A DNA stretch of 64,000 nucleotides from Heligmosomoides polygyrus polygyrus (GCA_947396885.1 OX377205.1:59864969-59928968), one strand, 5' to 3'; counted from the first letter of the stretch, positions 31,306-42,835 are shown. Numbers and translations: made by a program. The notes: generated by a model not told the origin, from the sequence alone.

Positions 31306-34300
31306 TCTTCTTCTTCTTCTTCAGCGTCTGTCCCGCTTCGTAGCGGGGTCCGCTATTCTGGTGTCATGACGCCACCTCTCCCGATTCAGCGCTAGATCAG
31401 GGTGGACACCAGCAACCTTCAAGTCCATATGTAACGTGTCAGACCAGCGCTGCTTCGGACGCCCTCTAGGCCGCTTTCCTACCACCTCGAACTTAAGGCC
31501 TATCTTGCGGACGCTGTCTTCTTCTCCGCGCAGAACGTGGCCGTACCATCGTAAGCGAGCTTCGCGCATCTTGTCCGCTATCGGCGCGACACCGAACTTC
31601 TGCCGAATTACATCGTTTCGGATGCGGTCCAGGCGCGTGACTCCAGCCGTCCAGCGCAGCATCTTCGTCTCCATGACGCTGAGGCGCGTTTCAACCTCCT
31701 TGGTCGCAGGCCAACACTCAGCACCGTACATCGCTATCGGCCGGACGACAGTTCTATATATTTTTGACTTCAAGCGCTCTGGCATCTTCCTATCGCAGAG
31801 CACGCCAGTCAACGAGCGCCACTTGGACCAAGCTGCACTCACGCGTGAGTTCACTTCAATCATCAGATTGCCATCGGATGCTACTGCTGATTCCAGGTAC
31901 TTAAAAACCGAAGTGCGTGGGAGCTCGATGCCGTTAACCATGATGGAGCTGGACTCATTAACGTCAGTCGTTAGATACTCGGTCTTCTTCACGTTCAATC
32001 TGAGTCCAAAGCACTCCAAGCGATCACACCAAGCTTGCACTTCTCGCTCGAGTTCACCTTTATTATCGCTAGCGAGCATTACGTCATCAGCATAAAGCAG
32101 TGTCCAGGGGACTGGCTTCTGAAGATCTCGTGTAATGGCGTCCATCACGACAACAAAAAGGAGTGGGGAAAGCGCAGAACCCTGGTGCACCCCGACAGAG
32201 ATGGGGAACTCCATCGAGGTTCCGGCTGCAGCTTGAACTCTACTTTTTGGGGAAGAGTAGAGGATTCGCACCCACTCTATGAGCTCTTCAGGAACTCCAT
32301 GTCGTCGCAGGGCGTACCATATCACTTCACGCGGTACGCGGTCAAAGGCCTTCTCCAAGTCGAGGAAGGCGATATGCACTGGCTTCTGCTTCTCGCGATG
32401 CTTCTCTAACAAGAGGCGGGCAGCATGTATGGCATCAATGGTGCCACAGCCAGCTACGAAACCGCACTGATTGCTGGAAAGCTGGACGATGTCACGAATT
32501 CGTCCATCGACAATTCGCTCAAAGATCTTCATGCTGTGCGAAAGCAAGCGAATCGGACGGTAATTGGAGCAGTCTGCAGGACTGCCCTTCTTCTTCCAAA
32601 TCGGAATCGTTGTACTTTGGCGCCAACTCTCAGGCACTTTTTTCTCCGCCACAACCTGATTAAAGAACTTCGCCAACCACTCAGCAGGGTACCAAAACTT
32701 CGACTTCCACAGTTCTGCTGCCACGTCGTCGGGCCCAGTCGCTTTGCCTGGCCTCATCTTCTTCAAAGCCGCTTCAATCTCCTCCACGGTGATCTTCTGA
32801 ACGGGGCCGTGGGTTGGAGCCGTTGAGGGGATTGCTGGATGAGGAAATTCTACTGTAGAGATTTCCTCAAAGTAATCACGCCATCGCTTCAATGCCTTTT
32901 TACGGTCTGTCAGAATATGGCCGCTCTCATCATTAATGCCAAAAAACTTTTCAATATCCTCGGTTTGGCGATGGCGGCTCTTAGCAAGTCGGTATAGATA
33001 CCGCTCACCATCGCGTGGCTCGAGCTTCTCGTTGACATCTTCATAATGAGTGGCTTTTGCAACAGCCACGGCCTTCTTTGCAGCCTTCCTCGCTTCTTGG
33101 TACTTCCGCCAGTTATCGGCTGTCTTGTCGCTGAGAAACACGTGATAGAGCGACTTCTTCTCTCGAACTTTGCTTTCACATCATCTGTCCACAGCCACGC
33201 CTGCTTTTCGACCTTGCGTCGTCCAGGAACCGTGATGCCGAGCTCCAACCTTGCAGCTTCAAGTATCGCGTCGGCAGCCTTCTTCCGTGTTTTGTCGACA
33301 GTTGTGACCGTCGGTAACCGCACGCGAGAAATCACAGCTGCTTCCTTCTCTCTCATTCGCCACCACTTGATTCTCGGTGCACCGCATCGCTCGACCTGCT
33401 TCTGCCTTGGAGGGGCAATCTTTAGGGTGCAGATCACCGGTCGGTGCTGTGGGGCGACCGTCTCATACGGCACGACCTTCGCATCTGTGACAAGACTTCG
33501 GTCGCGATCCTTCACAAGGACGAAATCTATCTGAGACTTGGAGCTCCCACTATAGTATGAGATGAGGTGGGAGTCGCGTTTACGAAATACGGTGTTCACT
33601 ATGGTGAGGTTATGCGATTCCGCATATTCAAGGATACGCTCACCATCGGCGTTACGCGACCCGTAGCCGAATCCACCATGACAGCTGTACCCGTCTTTCG
33701 TCGCGCCGACGTGCCCATTAAGGTCACCAGCGTCTATGATGACATCTTTCGACGGCACCTCTGCTGTCTTCTCATCAAGCAGGCTCCAAAACTCATCATT
33801 GGCTTGATCGGAGCAGCCAGTCTGCGGAGCATACGCAGAGAAGAAGTGATAGAGTCGCTCCTTAGCGGCAACAACGATCTTCATCAATCGATCGTCAAAG
33901 CGTTCGACGCTTACAATCGAGTCACGAAATCGTTCGGAGACGATGACTCCAACTCCACTGGTGGTCCTGGGACTTCCACATAGAACGGCCTTGAAGCCTC
34001 GTCCTATGTCCCTAGACTTGCGGCAGGACCACCTCGTCTCCTGCACCGCACAGAAATCAACTCTTCTACGCTCCAGTGCTTCAACCAACTCGCACGAGCG
34101 GCCCGTCAACGTACCCACATTCAGCGTTGCCACGCGGGTCCTGCTTACGTTACGGGACTTTCGGACTAGCTCAGTTGCCCCCCGATGCCGTCCTCGCATC
34201 AGGGACCCTCGCATACTTCTCACACTCGCCGGGCTCTGCGAGTGCGCGTCGGCTCCCGCGGACGCCGTAGCACTATCTCGATATACGTGAACTAACATGC

Positions 34301-34435
34301 ACCATGTGATGTTACATGTTCGTAGGCCGGCCTGTCACAAGGGCCTGTCGCCTGCATTCGAGTGTCCGTGCTTAGCTTAGCTCGCAGAGCGAGCAGTTTC
34401 CAGTGGCACCACGTGGAGGAACGGACATCGACACC
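31306..34435 (-). mobile_element. RTE-type non-LTR retrotransposon (family A), full-length copy 2
   Basis: Bounded by a perfect 17-bp target duplication tgtcactggatagtact (31289-31305 and 34436-34452). It has a short (GAA)n 3' tail (plus-strand 31306-31321) and the same 5' end as copy 1. Length is about 3.13 kb. The perfect duplication and near-intact frames make this the youngest-looking RTE in the window. Confidence 0.96.
31321..34298 (-). pseudogene. RTE endonuclease-reverse transcriptase, nearly intact copy 2
   Basis: The 5' frame (32910-34298, 462 codons) holds the complete apurinic-type endonuclease: TLNVGTLTGRSCELVEAL, VQETRW, GVGVIVSERF, AYAPQTG, DAGDLNGHVG, SQIDFVLVKDRD and HRPVICTL. 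The 3' frame (31321-33141, 606 codons) holds the linker and complete RT: RPGKATGPDDVAAELWK, YRPIRLLSHSMKIFER, FLDLEKAFDRVPRE, VHQGSALSPLLF, LLYADDVMLAS. The C-terminal region has WYGHVLRGEE and RPRGRPKQRW. The two frames are separated by a single-base loss near 33172 compared with copy 1 (ctttgctttc against ctttggcattc). I see no other disabling change. One polyprotein is expected in the functional family member. Confidence 0.93.
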
Positions 34436-34452
34436 TGTCACTGGATAGTACT

Positions 34453-36149
34453 ACTGGTCAAAAATCGGAAACTGGCAGCAGGCAAGAATAGGTCCCTTCA
34501 AGGTGGTCATTTTGCAGTCCCTACTTCGAGTCAAATCTGTGATTCTTCCCGTTCTCTTCGATTTGTCTTTCGGGTTGTTCTTGGTCGGCGAAATGATCTT
34601 GGCCGCGTTGACAGTTCTTTGAGGAGCATGGGTTGGCTCGGAGTCGAGTCGGCCGCATTTCGCCGCTTTTGCACCAACTCAAGTCGGAGCTGAGATAGGA
34701 CTGACCAGAGCTTGCTCTCAACGGCCGGATCGCCGGCTACCTTCGCTCGATTCGCACCTCGCTGCGACACCTATTGGCAGTCTGCCATTTCCAAAAATCT
34801 TCGGATGCGTCGTGATGAGCGGAATTATACGATGTCAACTGGAATTTACTGGATCAGTTTGAAGCAGGTTACGACAGACGCTTAGCGATTAATCCGTCAC
34901 AAAGCGTCTTCCTTTTAAAGAGTTTTAGCGGCATTGGAGCTTTCAGAAGTGGCAGGAATACATATAGGAAGCCTCGCCTCACCGCCGCGGAAGTTGCTAG
35001 GTGCTTTTGCTTAAATTTCCAATCCATGGTCAGATCCTGCACAAGTACTGTCGCAAGTTTACCTATTTATTCATGTCTAACTGTATTTCAAGTGCGCTCT
35101 GAAGACAGGATAAAGAGGAGCAAAGCAATGCTGCACAATTTCAGACAACTCACGCTGATCAAGAAAAAACATGATATCTCTATGCGCTGCAGTTTCGTAT
35201 TTTTCAGTACTGTGCTGCCACTTAAAGGCCCAAATACAATAAAAGGAGCCTGAGCCAACGAGCGGTTGTCAAATGAAAATAAAAGTAATAAGTCAGTTTA
35301 CTTTCAGCACAATTAATCAAAATCAGTTGATTGTGGTATCACAGTGGAAAGCTCGATTACCCAATCAGAGTAGCTACGGTGTGATTCCGAATGGATGAGA
35401 AAATCGCTTTCGAGCAGCTCAGAGAAGGGAAGCACTAGATAGCCTAACCGAATTTGCAATAAAACATTGTTTAAGAGTAGAGACGTATGCGACATTGTCT
35501 ATACGAAAAGCCATATAAATATGTGATTAAAGAAGCTACTGGGGGGGGGGGGGTTACATGGGCTCCTCCGGGCGACAGCCGCTAACATCAGAAAACAACC
35601 AAAACAGACATAACGGCTTAATAAACAAATAAAGTGAAGAATAAGGAAACTTATAGTTACGGGAGGTTAGCAGACAATAATCACTGTCAAATTCACTTTA
35701 CCTGAACTGATAACTGCACGTATAATGGATAATTCGCAAATTGATATATAGGGCAATCCAGTGCCTTTCACGCCTCTAGCCACTGCTTACGGAGAGCTTG
35801 CTAAGCACCTAAGACAGTGTGCTACAAAAGCTGGAGATGTTAGTGTCATACAGATGGAGACAGGTGTTGCACAAGTGAGATGTCTCTAAGAAATGCAAGG
35901 CACCGACCATCTCGACAGGTTAGCCGGTTTGTCTCAGAAATCCGGCCCTGTTTCACCAAAGCCAAGAAGTTCAGTAATTAAGACGGCAAAATTGTCGCAA
36001 AGTTTGCAAGCGGAGAAGGAATTGACATGTACCACGTCTATATTCAGCACTAGTTACCCTCTGCTCTGTCCTCTGCTAGTTACGCTTTTAGTTGAAATTC
36101 AAAATGTGGTGACTTACCACTCTTTTGGGAACGTGGTAGTAGTTACAGT
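34453..36149. other. unassigned
   Basis: Continuous with the target site of RTE copy 2 on the left. It contains a 13-base G run at 35541-35553 and AT-rich tracts. Overlapping 66- and 79-codon frames near 34521-34770 lack motifs. Confidence 0.5.
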
Positions 36150-36395
36150 CGGAAGGGGGGGGGGGCGAACCGGTGATCGCGTGCACCTCGAATCGAGGCT
36201 CTTGGTTAGGGCTTCGTCTAGGCCAACAAAGCCTTACATCTCACTGGGGTGGGAGAATTGGTATCACACTTGTCTGGGAAGGATAAACCATTGACTTAAT
36301 CATCGGCCGGTCTCCGCAGGTCATCGTCGTAAAAGTGGAGTGCGCTGCGCATCCCAAGCTCAGAATACTTGAGGGCGTCATTTATTTCATTACTT
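36150..36395 (+). mobile_element. tRNA-derived SINE, diverged copy 2
   Basis: Landmarks of the family are present in order: gcgtgcacc, ttggttagggctt, ggccaacaaagcc, acttgtctgggaaggat and atcggccgg, then gtggagtgcgctgcgcatcc and gagggcgtcattt. The A-box region is replaced or abutted by an 11-base G run (36155-36165). Confidence 0.72.
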
Positions 36396-37142
36396 CAGTT
36401 TTAAGGAATAGCAGATGATACAGTTGCGCGATTTTAGTGGTGATTAATCTTGATCTCCTGCGGCTTGACGTATAATGTTTGCGAATGAGACAGTGTGTCA
36501 GACTTTGAGTCTGAGAAAGCGACTGTGACGTCCACTATTGAGACAGAAGTGAGATATCTTTTGGAAAGATAAGATGAGCACTGTTTAGAACTTACGACGA
36601 AAGGGGTTCCTGTGAAGGAGGTCAGTGGCTGACCTGGGATGTACTCGCTTTGATGGTTGAGGAAAGGGAGGGGCCAACTGCGGGCGGCAAAGTTCTGAAG
36701 ACGTCACCTGGGTTTGCATACAATCCCTAACGGCAGTGGAAACTCGTACTTGCGACGAGGGACCGGGTTCAAATAAGCAAAATCAGCGGGATGCCATGCA
36801 CTGCGCCAGTCTCCCAACCAGGGAAGAGCCCCAGGCACTGCATCAAAGCGAGCGATGTGATCCACACACTGACGCAGCACATCAGGATAGGGAGAACAGC
36901 ACCAAAATGCTTCGTAAATCGATGACGGCATGGCAGAAAATGAGGGGCGAAACAGCTGTCTGAAGCATAAGGGTGGCACCGTGAAAGTTTTTGGAGATCC
37001 TCACAGATCTTCATCCACGCTGAAACGGATCAGATTTAAGCCGGACATTTACCATAGTGAGAAGGGAGGAAGGATCTCCAGTGATTTCAGTGTGGTTTAC
37101 GAGCTTGACGCCTGAACAACTTTCGAGTGAAAGAGTGAACTA
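36396..37142. other. unassigned
   Basis: Short overlapping frames on both strands at 36704-37014 without known motifs. No repeat terminus identified. Confidence 0.45.
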
Positions 37143-37482
37143 CAAACCCTCCCATTCTAACGCGACTGAAGGGAGAAGCTCTGCGTTATAACGGCAGTCG
37201 CGTTCTAATCAGAGCTGCCCTTATCCTGCACTCTTTTAAACACCGATTTACCTAAAATCGCATGCAATGACCACGCATGATAGCTATGAAACATGCAACC
37301 ATGAAGACAGTGTGAAGAAATTGGAGCAATATCAGATTATTGGTGCAGCCCTGTCTTCTGTTATAAGCGCAGCTATAACAAATATGTGTGAGATGTAACG
37401 AATGCCTGAGGACAGTTAGACGTATTCAAGAGGACAAGTGAGCAACGTGATGCTATAGAATGCTGTGCTGCCATCAAAATTC

Positions 37483-37690
37483 CTGTGTCAGGTAGGACTC
37501 GAACCCTCATCCTCTGCTTTCCGGATAGGATGCTAGCACGCTACACCACCAGCGCTGTTTGCTGTGCTCAACATCCGCGACGTCCTCGTTACAATAACTT
37601 CTCAGTCCCCATTCGTGACATTGGCTTGTTGCACGCCATCAAACAGCGCTGTTGAGGCTAGCATCTTGTCTGGGAAGCAGAGGGTGCGCT
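37483..37690. other. pair of inverted tRNA-like sequences inside the pogo-like element
   Basis: On the minus strand 37483-37560 reads like a tRNA: cagcgctggtggtgtagcg (A-box-like), catcct/aggatg stem, then gggttcgagtcct (B box). A plus-strand partner at about 37625-37690 starts aacagcgctgttgaggctagc and runs to gcgctttcgagttt. Together they form an inverted pair around a short spacer. The same arrangement survives in decayed form in the copy at 11455-11670, so it is a constitutive part of the element family. Confidence 0.6.
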
Positions 37691-37970
37691 TTCGAGTTTC
37701 TCCAAACCAGCAGCTCTAAAATTGAAGCAAATGTGGAAAACGTTGTTTTGAGCAATCTGAACTTGAACCGACATATCTTGCTGCTCCTGACGGGGTAAAC
37801 CTTTCAATTCACGGACGCTTCTAATGGCTACCTCTGGTCTGTGCTCGGCACACCGCAGACCATAAACACTCGTGAACACATGCGGCAAACGTCAATATGC
37901 ATTGTCGCAAGGGTGCGACTTGTGAGTATGAATGAGGCGGTAGGAGGGTAGCTCTGGCCACGAGAAGTCA

Positions 37971-38495
37971 TTGCGATGCAATTTTTACAGGATGTAGGGT
38001 CCCGTGTGGAAAGTCCAAAACCACAGTTACTTTTTTCGGAATGGTCTTCTGTGATCGAAGAAAAGCCGTGTGGACGCGTGGGTGCGAAGTTCATTACGTC
38101 CTGCTGCCACCCAGCTCGATATGGCCGGTTGGCGTAATCGTAGTGGCGTCGCCTCTCGGGCGCAACGAACGGGCTTGATGGTTCGGTGCCCGGTGTGGCC
38201 AATGTTTGTGCACACATCGGATCGTTATTACAATTACAATTGTTACTATTGTAATAACGATCCGATGTGTGCAAAAACGTTGGCCACACCGGGGACCGAA
38301 CCACCGAACCCGCTCGGTGCGCCCACCCAGCTACCACTACGCCAACCGATCGCGCTGGGTGGCAGCAGTGCGCCATAAACTTCGCGCTTATGCGTCCACA
38401 CGTTTTTTTCGACCACAGAAGAGCATTCCGGAAAAGTAACTATGGTTTTGAACTCCCCACACGGTACCCTACCTCCTGTAAAAATTGCATCGCAA
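37971..38495. mobile_element. foldback element with two long tRNA-like arms
   Basis: Arms 37971-38233 and 38249-38495 are inverted copies (roughly 80 percent identical by eye) around a 15-bp centre. The outer ends read ttgcgatgcaatttttacag and ctgtaaaaattgcatcgcaa. Each arm contains an A-box-like ttggcgtagtggtagc (right arm, minus strand) and a B-box-like ggttcggtcccc, followed by ggtgtggcc. The innermost 30 bp (acatcggatcgttattac) are perfect. It looks like two SINE-like units joined tail to tail. Confidence 0.88.
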
Positions 38496-38541
38496 AAGCT
38501 CACCGCCACTCTGGAGGCTCTCCCGTTATAACGGGAGGGGC

Positions 38542-38974
38542 GTCCTTGAAATGACCTCCCAGGAAAGAAGACGTCCCTGATGACTGACTATTCGTGAAGA
38601 GGGCGCGCACCGCCGAAGGTGTTTGCTGAAACGAACACGCCTGGGAGACAGTGTTGTGAGCCTTGCGTTCGCGAGTGGTGTGGGCGGCGCAGACGACTTA
38701 AAGCGGGCATCTGATGGGTATGGGCACTTGGGCCGTTTTTACTGAGCGGCCGAGTCCTGCCGGAAGGCGAAATATTCATCACAACCAACAATTACAGGAA
38801 AGCCCTGTGGTAATTGGAGTAAAAAAGACTCGCATAACTGCAGCAGGGGCGGCTCAGGTCTCCCAGCTCCTTTTTTTTTTAATTGGAGGGCTGTGCAGCG
38901 GATAGCGGTCGCCACCGGCAGAGAATTTCCGAGAGCGTCTTTGGTGACGATCTGACGAAGACTGGAAGAGAGTA
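38542..38974. other. unassigned
   Basis: Interval between the pogo-like element and the 3' end of the RTE-1-like element. A 10-base T run lies near 38870. No gene supported. Confidence 0.45.
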
Positions 38975-38983
38975 TCACCTGTA

Positions 38984-39704
38984 TCACCTGTCGTCCCGTT
39001 GATCATCGACTTGCTCGAGCGGGCGCCAGCAGCGTCTCCATTCGTCCCTGTCGCGTGCCAGAGTGCTCCAATGGATCCTCCCCGCTCGAGGGACACGAAG
39101 AGCGTCATAGCGGTGTTCAGGGCTTTCACGAAGAAGTTCGACCAGTCCGACCGGTGGGCGTCCTAGTGTTCTCTTGACATCCCGCGGAATCCAGTCGGTG
39201 ACGGCTTTCGTCCAGCGGGTGTCTGCGAAGCACATTACGTGGCCGGCCCACCTAATTTTCGACAACTTGGCCCACGCGACAGCGTCCCTGATCTTCGAAC
39301 GTCGGCGAAGCTCGGAACTCCGGAGGCCTTCTCTCACTTGCGTGAGTCGTGTCACTCCAAGCATCGTCCTCTCGCGTGTTCATCCTGCGTTCGTATAGCC
39401 CAGGTCTCTGAGGCGTATGTTAGGGCAGGAAGAAAGGTAGAGTCGAATAGGTGGGCACGGAGTCGGACGTTCTTCGTCTTCTTCGCGACTTCTTAGACGC
39501 TCTTGAAAGCTCCTCAAGCCTAAGCCGCTCGTTTCCTCCTGCTCAGCTCCGGCGCTAGGTTGTTAGCCACTTCGCGACCTAGATACACGTAGCTGGAGCA
39601 TTCGGAGATGTTCGTTCCGTTGAGCAAGAATGGGGCATCAGAGACTTGTCCGTTCCTCATGAACATCGCCTTCGTAAGATTCAGCTGCAGTCCAACGTTC
39701 CCAC
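38984..39704 (-). pseudogene. RTE-1-like RT thumb and C-terminal tail
   Basis: Two frames: LNLTKAMFMRNG and SSYVYLGREVANNLAPELSRRKRAA (39520-39717), then VTRLTQVREGLRSSELRRRS, IRWAGHVMCFADTRWTKAV, DWIPRDVKRTLGRPP and RDEWRRCWRPLEQ (38984-39364). A frameshifted gap lies near 39370-39520. It continues the RT that stops at the hAT-like insertion at 41300. A plus-strand fragment of the same tail is at 46375-46868. Confidence 0.9.
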
Positions 39705-40221
39705 CAGGGGTGCACATTTAACGGTCAACGATTTAACGAATTTAACGAATTAACGGCATTTTCCGTTAAAATCCGGCTTAACGACTTAACGGAAATTTTT
39801 AGAAATTTAACGGAATTTTTAACGGACTTTTTTCTCAGTAAGCTTATCACTTTCCCTTCAGTCTTCACTAATACTGCAGGCCTCATCCTTCCAATTAGGA
39901 CTATTCCTGAAAAACTACTGAAATCAGCAAGGACATTGTAATGTTTTTATGCTAATCTCATGTCTTCTATGGTACATTTGAATTTTTGAAAATAATGCAA
40001 CCAGAGCTAGAAAAGGATATTCGTTAAGCCGCCAAGCACGTCAACAAATCCACAAAGTTACTGGTCTGACCTCCTCGTAAAATATGCTTATCCTCATTTG
40101 GCGCTGCTTATCCCAGAATACTTTGCTCGCCACCTAAACTAGTCGAAAAGGAGGGAATGTTTTCAGTCGGTGAACGTATTTTAGATGATTTGAGAAGAAT
40201 GCTAGTGAAGAGATCAAGAAC

Positions 40222-40512
40222 GCCGACACTCAATCCCTTTTGGATGCGCCACGCATTCTACTTCTTCGGAATGTCCTGGAGACGATTTGAATGCGTGAAT
40301 GACCATGAAGTAGATCACCTGTGGTGGTCACGATGAAAAACTCAGCACTTTATCCTTCGCAAGCAACTCTGGTACCAATTCATCGACCAAAAACTCACCG
40401 AGGGGTGGAGGGCTTGGTTGGCATGGCGGAAATCCGAACCATGAACCTGGTACAGGATATGCATGCAAAAGCACCCCTCCGATTGCGCTTCACGCGCCCT
40501 AATAACTAAAAT
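40222..40512 (-). mobile_element. tRNA-derived SINE, copy 3 (inside the hAT-like element)
   Basis: On the minus strand it begins agggcgcgtgaagcgcaatc, with a B box ggttcggatttccgcc. The body gives ccaaccaagccctccacc and aattggtaccagagttgc, and the tail tagaatgcgtggcgcatcc. It is collinear with 53975-54278 and 24742-25022. Confidence 0.88.
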
Positions 40513-40896
40513 TTGGAAAGCTACTTTCCTGAACATTAACACATCAACGATCCTGTCACACCCTTTCGGCCGTGTGCGACGTGTGACAAGATGTCGTGTC
40601 AGAGTTCCGACGATGCAAAAAAAATCGATTGGTCTTACGCACAGGGCACGCTAAAACCATACGTTCGTTAACGTGTTGGCATTCTACTGATAGGTTTCAG
40701 TTGTATTTTTATTAATTCTTTCGGTACTTAGCGGGTTGGTTCACTTGATTTTACATCCCATACCTGGTGTTATTCCACACCATAAAGATATTATAATTTG
40801 TCGCCAAAGGTTTGTTTATTTTACTGTCCACACTTTGTTGATAATGAATTGTTTAAGTTACGCTGTAGTATTGCACTTCAACCTTGAACTTTAGTT

Positions 40897-41105
40897 GGGT
40901 ACTAAGCGGGCCGGTGCCCGCTCCATTATGAGACCATGGTTGTGGAACACTCAAATAAACACGGTTTCTGTGCTCTTCGTCGCTGACGTGGGGGAGAGCA
41001 CAGAAGTAGGAGGCAAGGGAAGGATCTCCGGGGTGTGGCTGATCTAGCTTACCCGTTTTAAGATACCTAACCGATACACATCGGGCACCAGCCCGCTTAG
41101 TACCC
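40897..41105. mobile_element. small MITE inside the hAT-like element
   Basis: The inverted ends start gggtactaagcgggc at 40897 and end gcccgcttagtaccc at 41105, 24 bp with one mismatch. A direct 7-bp duplication tttagtt lies on each side (40890-40896 and 41106-41112). The 209-bp body has no coding content. Confidence 0.88.
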
Positions 41106-41299
41106 TTTAGTTGTTGATCTGTTAAAGTTGGAAGGAGCATATAACGTTTTAATTGATTTTTTTTTCATTTGAAATAATGGTTTACTGCTAATTGTATTTT
41201 TTAACGAAATTTAACGATTTACCGGAAATTTAACGAAAAATTTCCGTTAAAAAATTTCGTTAAAATAATTTAACGCACAGAACTTTGTGTGCACCCCTG

Positions 41300-42750
41300 G
41301 TTCCCACATACACGATCGAACTCGGCCAGCATTCGCTCTGCCTGGGCGATGCTCGGTGTTATGAGCACGATGTCGTCAGCGAAGCGCAAATGGTGCAGCT
41401 GCCGGCCGTCGACTTTCACTCCCATGTGCTCCCATTCTAGTTCGCGCATGACGTTTTCGAGGGTGGCGCTGAAGAGCGGGGATATGGTATCACCCTGCCG
41501 AACCCCTCTCTTCACGTCGATGAGGACGTCGTTGTAGAATGGTGAGATCTTGGTCGTTAATCCACTGTACAGCTCACGAAGGACTCTGATGTGCTCAGTA
41601 GGAACACACTGAGTGAGCGGGCATCGATGACCGCTTCAGTTTCGACGGAGTCGAATGCCTTCTTCAGTTTGATGAACGTGAGGCACAGCGGCAGCTTGTA
41701 TCTCGCGAGACTTCGATGAGCTTCGTAATGGTGTGTATGTGGTCCATCGGGCTGAATCCTCTCCGAAATCCTGCTTGCTTGCATGACTGTCCTTCGTCCA
41801 GCGTTCTGCTGATCCTATCCAGGATCACTCGAGTGAACAGCTTGTAGACTACGGACAGCAGGCAGATCGGGCGATAGTTGCTAATGTCGTGCACGTCTCC
41901 CTTCTTGTACAGCAAGACGGTCCTGCTGATCTTCCACTGAGATGGAACCTTGCACTCCGACAGGCAGCGCGTGAAGAGCCGCGCCAGGGTGTCGATGAGC
42001 GCTGGCGGTAGGTTATTCAGGTGTTCGGGTCTGATCCTGTCGGGACCAGGTGCTGTACGTTTCTTCACCGACGAGATGGCGTGTCGGATCTCGGAAGGGA
42101 GAACAGAGGGGACGACGTATCCATCCTGCGGAAGATGGCGTGGGGGCAGGTGGACGTGGCTATCGAACAGATCGGAGTAGAGGTCGTGGATGACCTTCTC
42201 CATGGTCCTTCTGGAAGAGGTGACGGTTCCGTCAGGACGTCGGAGACCGGTGATCTTGGTTTTGAAGTTGGCGAAGTTCCGGCGGGCATTGCGGATTCTC
42301 AACCCTGCCTCTGCTGCTTCAGCCAACACTTCCGCCCTTCTCTTCTTAAGATCTTCCTTTATCGCCGCTCTGCATAGCTTTGCAAGCTCGAACGTCAGTT
42401 GTCAGTTGGTAGTGCCTTCTTCAGTTTGATGAACGTGAGGCACAGCGGCAGCTTGTATCTCGCGAGACTTCGATGAGCTTCGTAATGGTGTGTATGTGGT
42501 CCATCGGGCTGAATCCTCTCCGAAATCCTGCTTGCTTGCATGACTGTCCTTCGTCCAGCGTTCTGCTGATCCTATCCAGGATCACTCGAGTGAACAGCTT
42601 GTAGACTACGGACAGCAGGCAGATCGGGCGATAGTTGCTAATGTCGTGCACGTCTCCCTTCTTGTACAGCAAGACGGTCCTGCTGATCTTCCACTGAGAT
42701 GGAACCTTGCACTCTATAGCTCCAGCTGCCTCTGCTGCTTCAGCCAACAC
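41300..42750 (-). pseudogene. RTE-1-like reverse transcriptase core, with internal duplication
   Basis: Frames at 41270-41515, 41557-41784, 41664-42329 and 42421-42750 give PGPDRIRPEHLNNLPPALI, QWKISRTVLLYKKGD, YRPICLLSVVYKLFTRVIL, GFRRGFSPMDHIHTI, LCLTFIKLKKAFD (motif A, with K for D), KRGVRQGDTISPLF (motif B) and LRFADDIVLIT (motif C). The segment from KVPSQWKIS to VSRDTSC occurs twice because of a duplication. Frameshifts near 41540 and 41700 and the hAT-like insertion at 41300 inactivate it. Confidence 0.9.
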
Positions 42751-42835
42751 TTCCGCCCTTCTCTTCTTAAGATCTTCCTTTATCGCCGCTCTGCATAGCT
42801 TTGCAAGCTCGAACGTCAGTTGTCAGTTGGTAGTG
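41656..42835. repeat. tandem duplication with internal deletion (A-B-C-A'-C')
   Basis: Block A 41656-41957 (302 bp) recurs as A' 42413-42714, and block C 42305-42414 (110 bp) recurs as C' 42726-42835. Both pairs appear identical by eye. Block B (41958-42304) is missing from the second copy and replaced by 11 bp, tatagctccag. The arrangement is either a very recent rearrangement or an assembly artefact. Confidence 0.93.

Larger units (their letters stand above)
37143..38541. mobile_element. pogo/Tc1-mariner-like element without transposase, copy 2
   Basis: Collinear with 11114-12284. Shared text includes gcgttataacggcag against gcgttacaacggcag, aaatcgcatgcaatgac, accatgaaga, atatgtgt and gccatcaaaa. 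The left end caaaccctcccattctaacg and right end cgttataacgggaggg are decayed versions of the copy 1 termini. It is longer than copy 1 because it carries the foldback insertion at 37971-38495. No transposase frame. Confidence 0.78.
39705..41299. mobile_element. non-autonomous hAT-like element inside the RTE-1-like RT
   Basis: Perfect 12-bp terminal inverted repeats caggggtgcaca (39705-39716) and tgtgcacccctg (41288-41299), with a perfect 8-bp target duplication gttcccac (39697-39704 and 41300-41307). Sub-terminal regions on both sides are packed with ttaacg/cgttaa words, possible transposase binding sites (inference). There is no transposase. Interior holds a SINE (40222-40512) and a small MITE (40897-41105). 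Confidence 0.95.

Noticed and set aside
37483..37560. Functional tRNA gene
   Set aside because: The A and B boxes are good, but the acceptor arm does not pair and the anticodon arm is irregular. It is also embedded in a repeat family with an inverted partner.
37828..38554. Frames of 87-182 codons on both strands that look like each other
   Set aside because: They come from the inverted arms of the foldback element, so the similarity reflects the palindrome, not a gene family.
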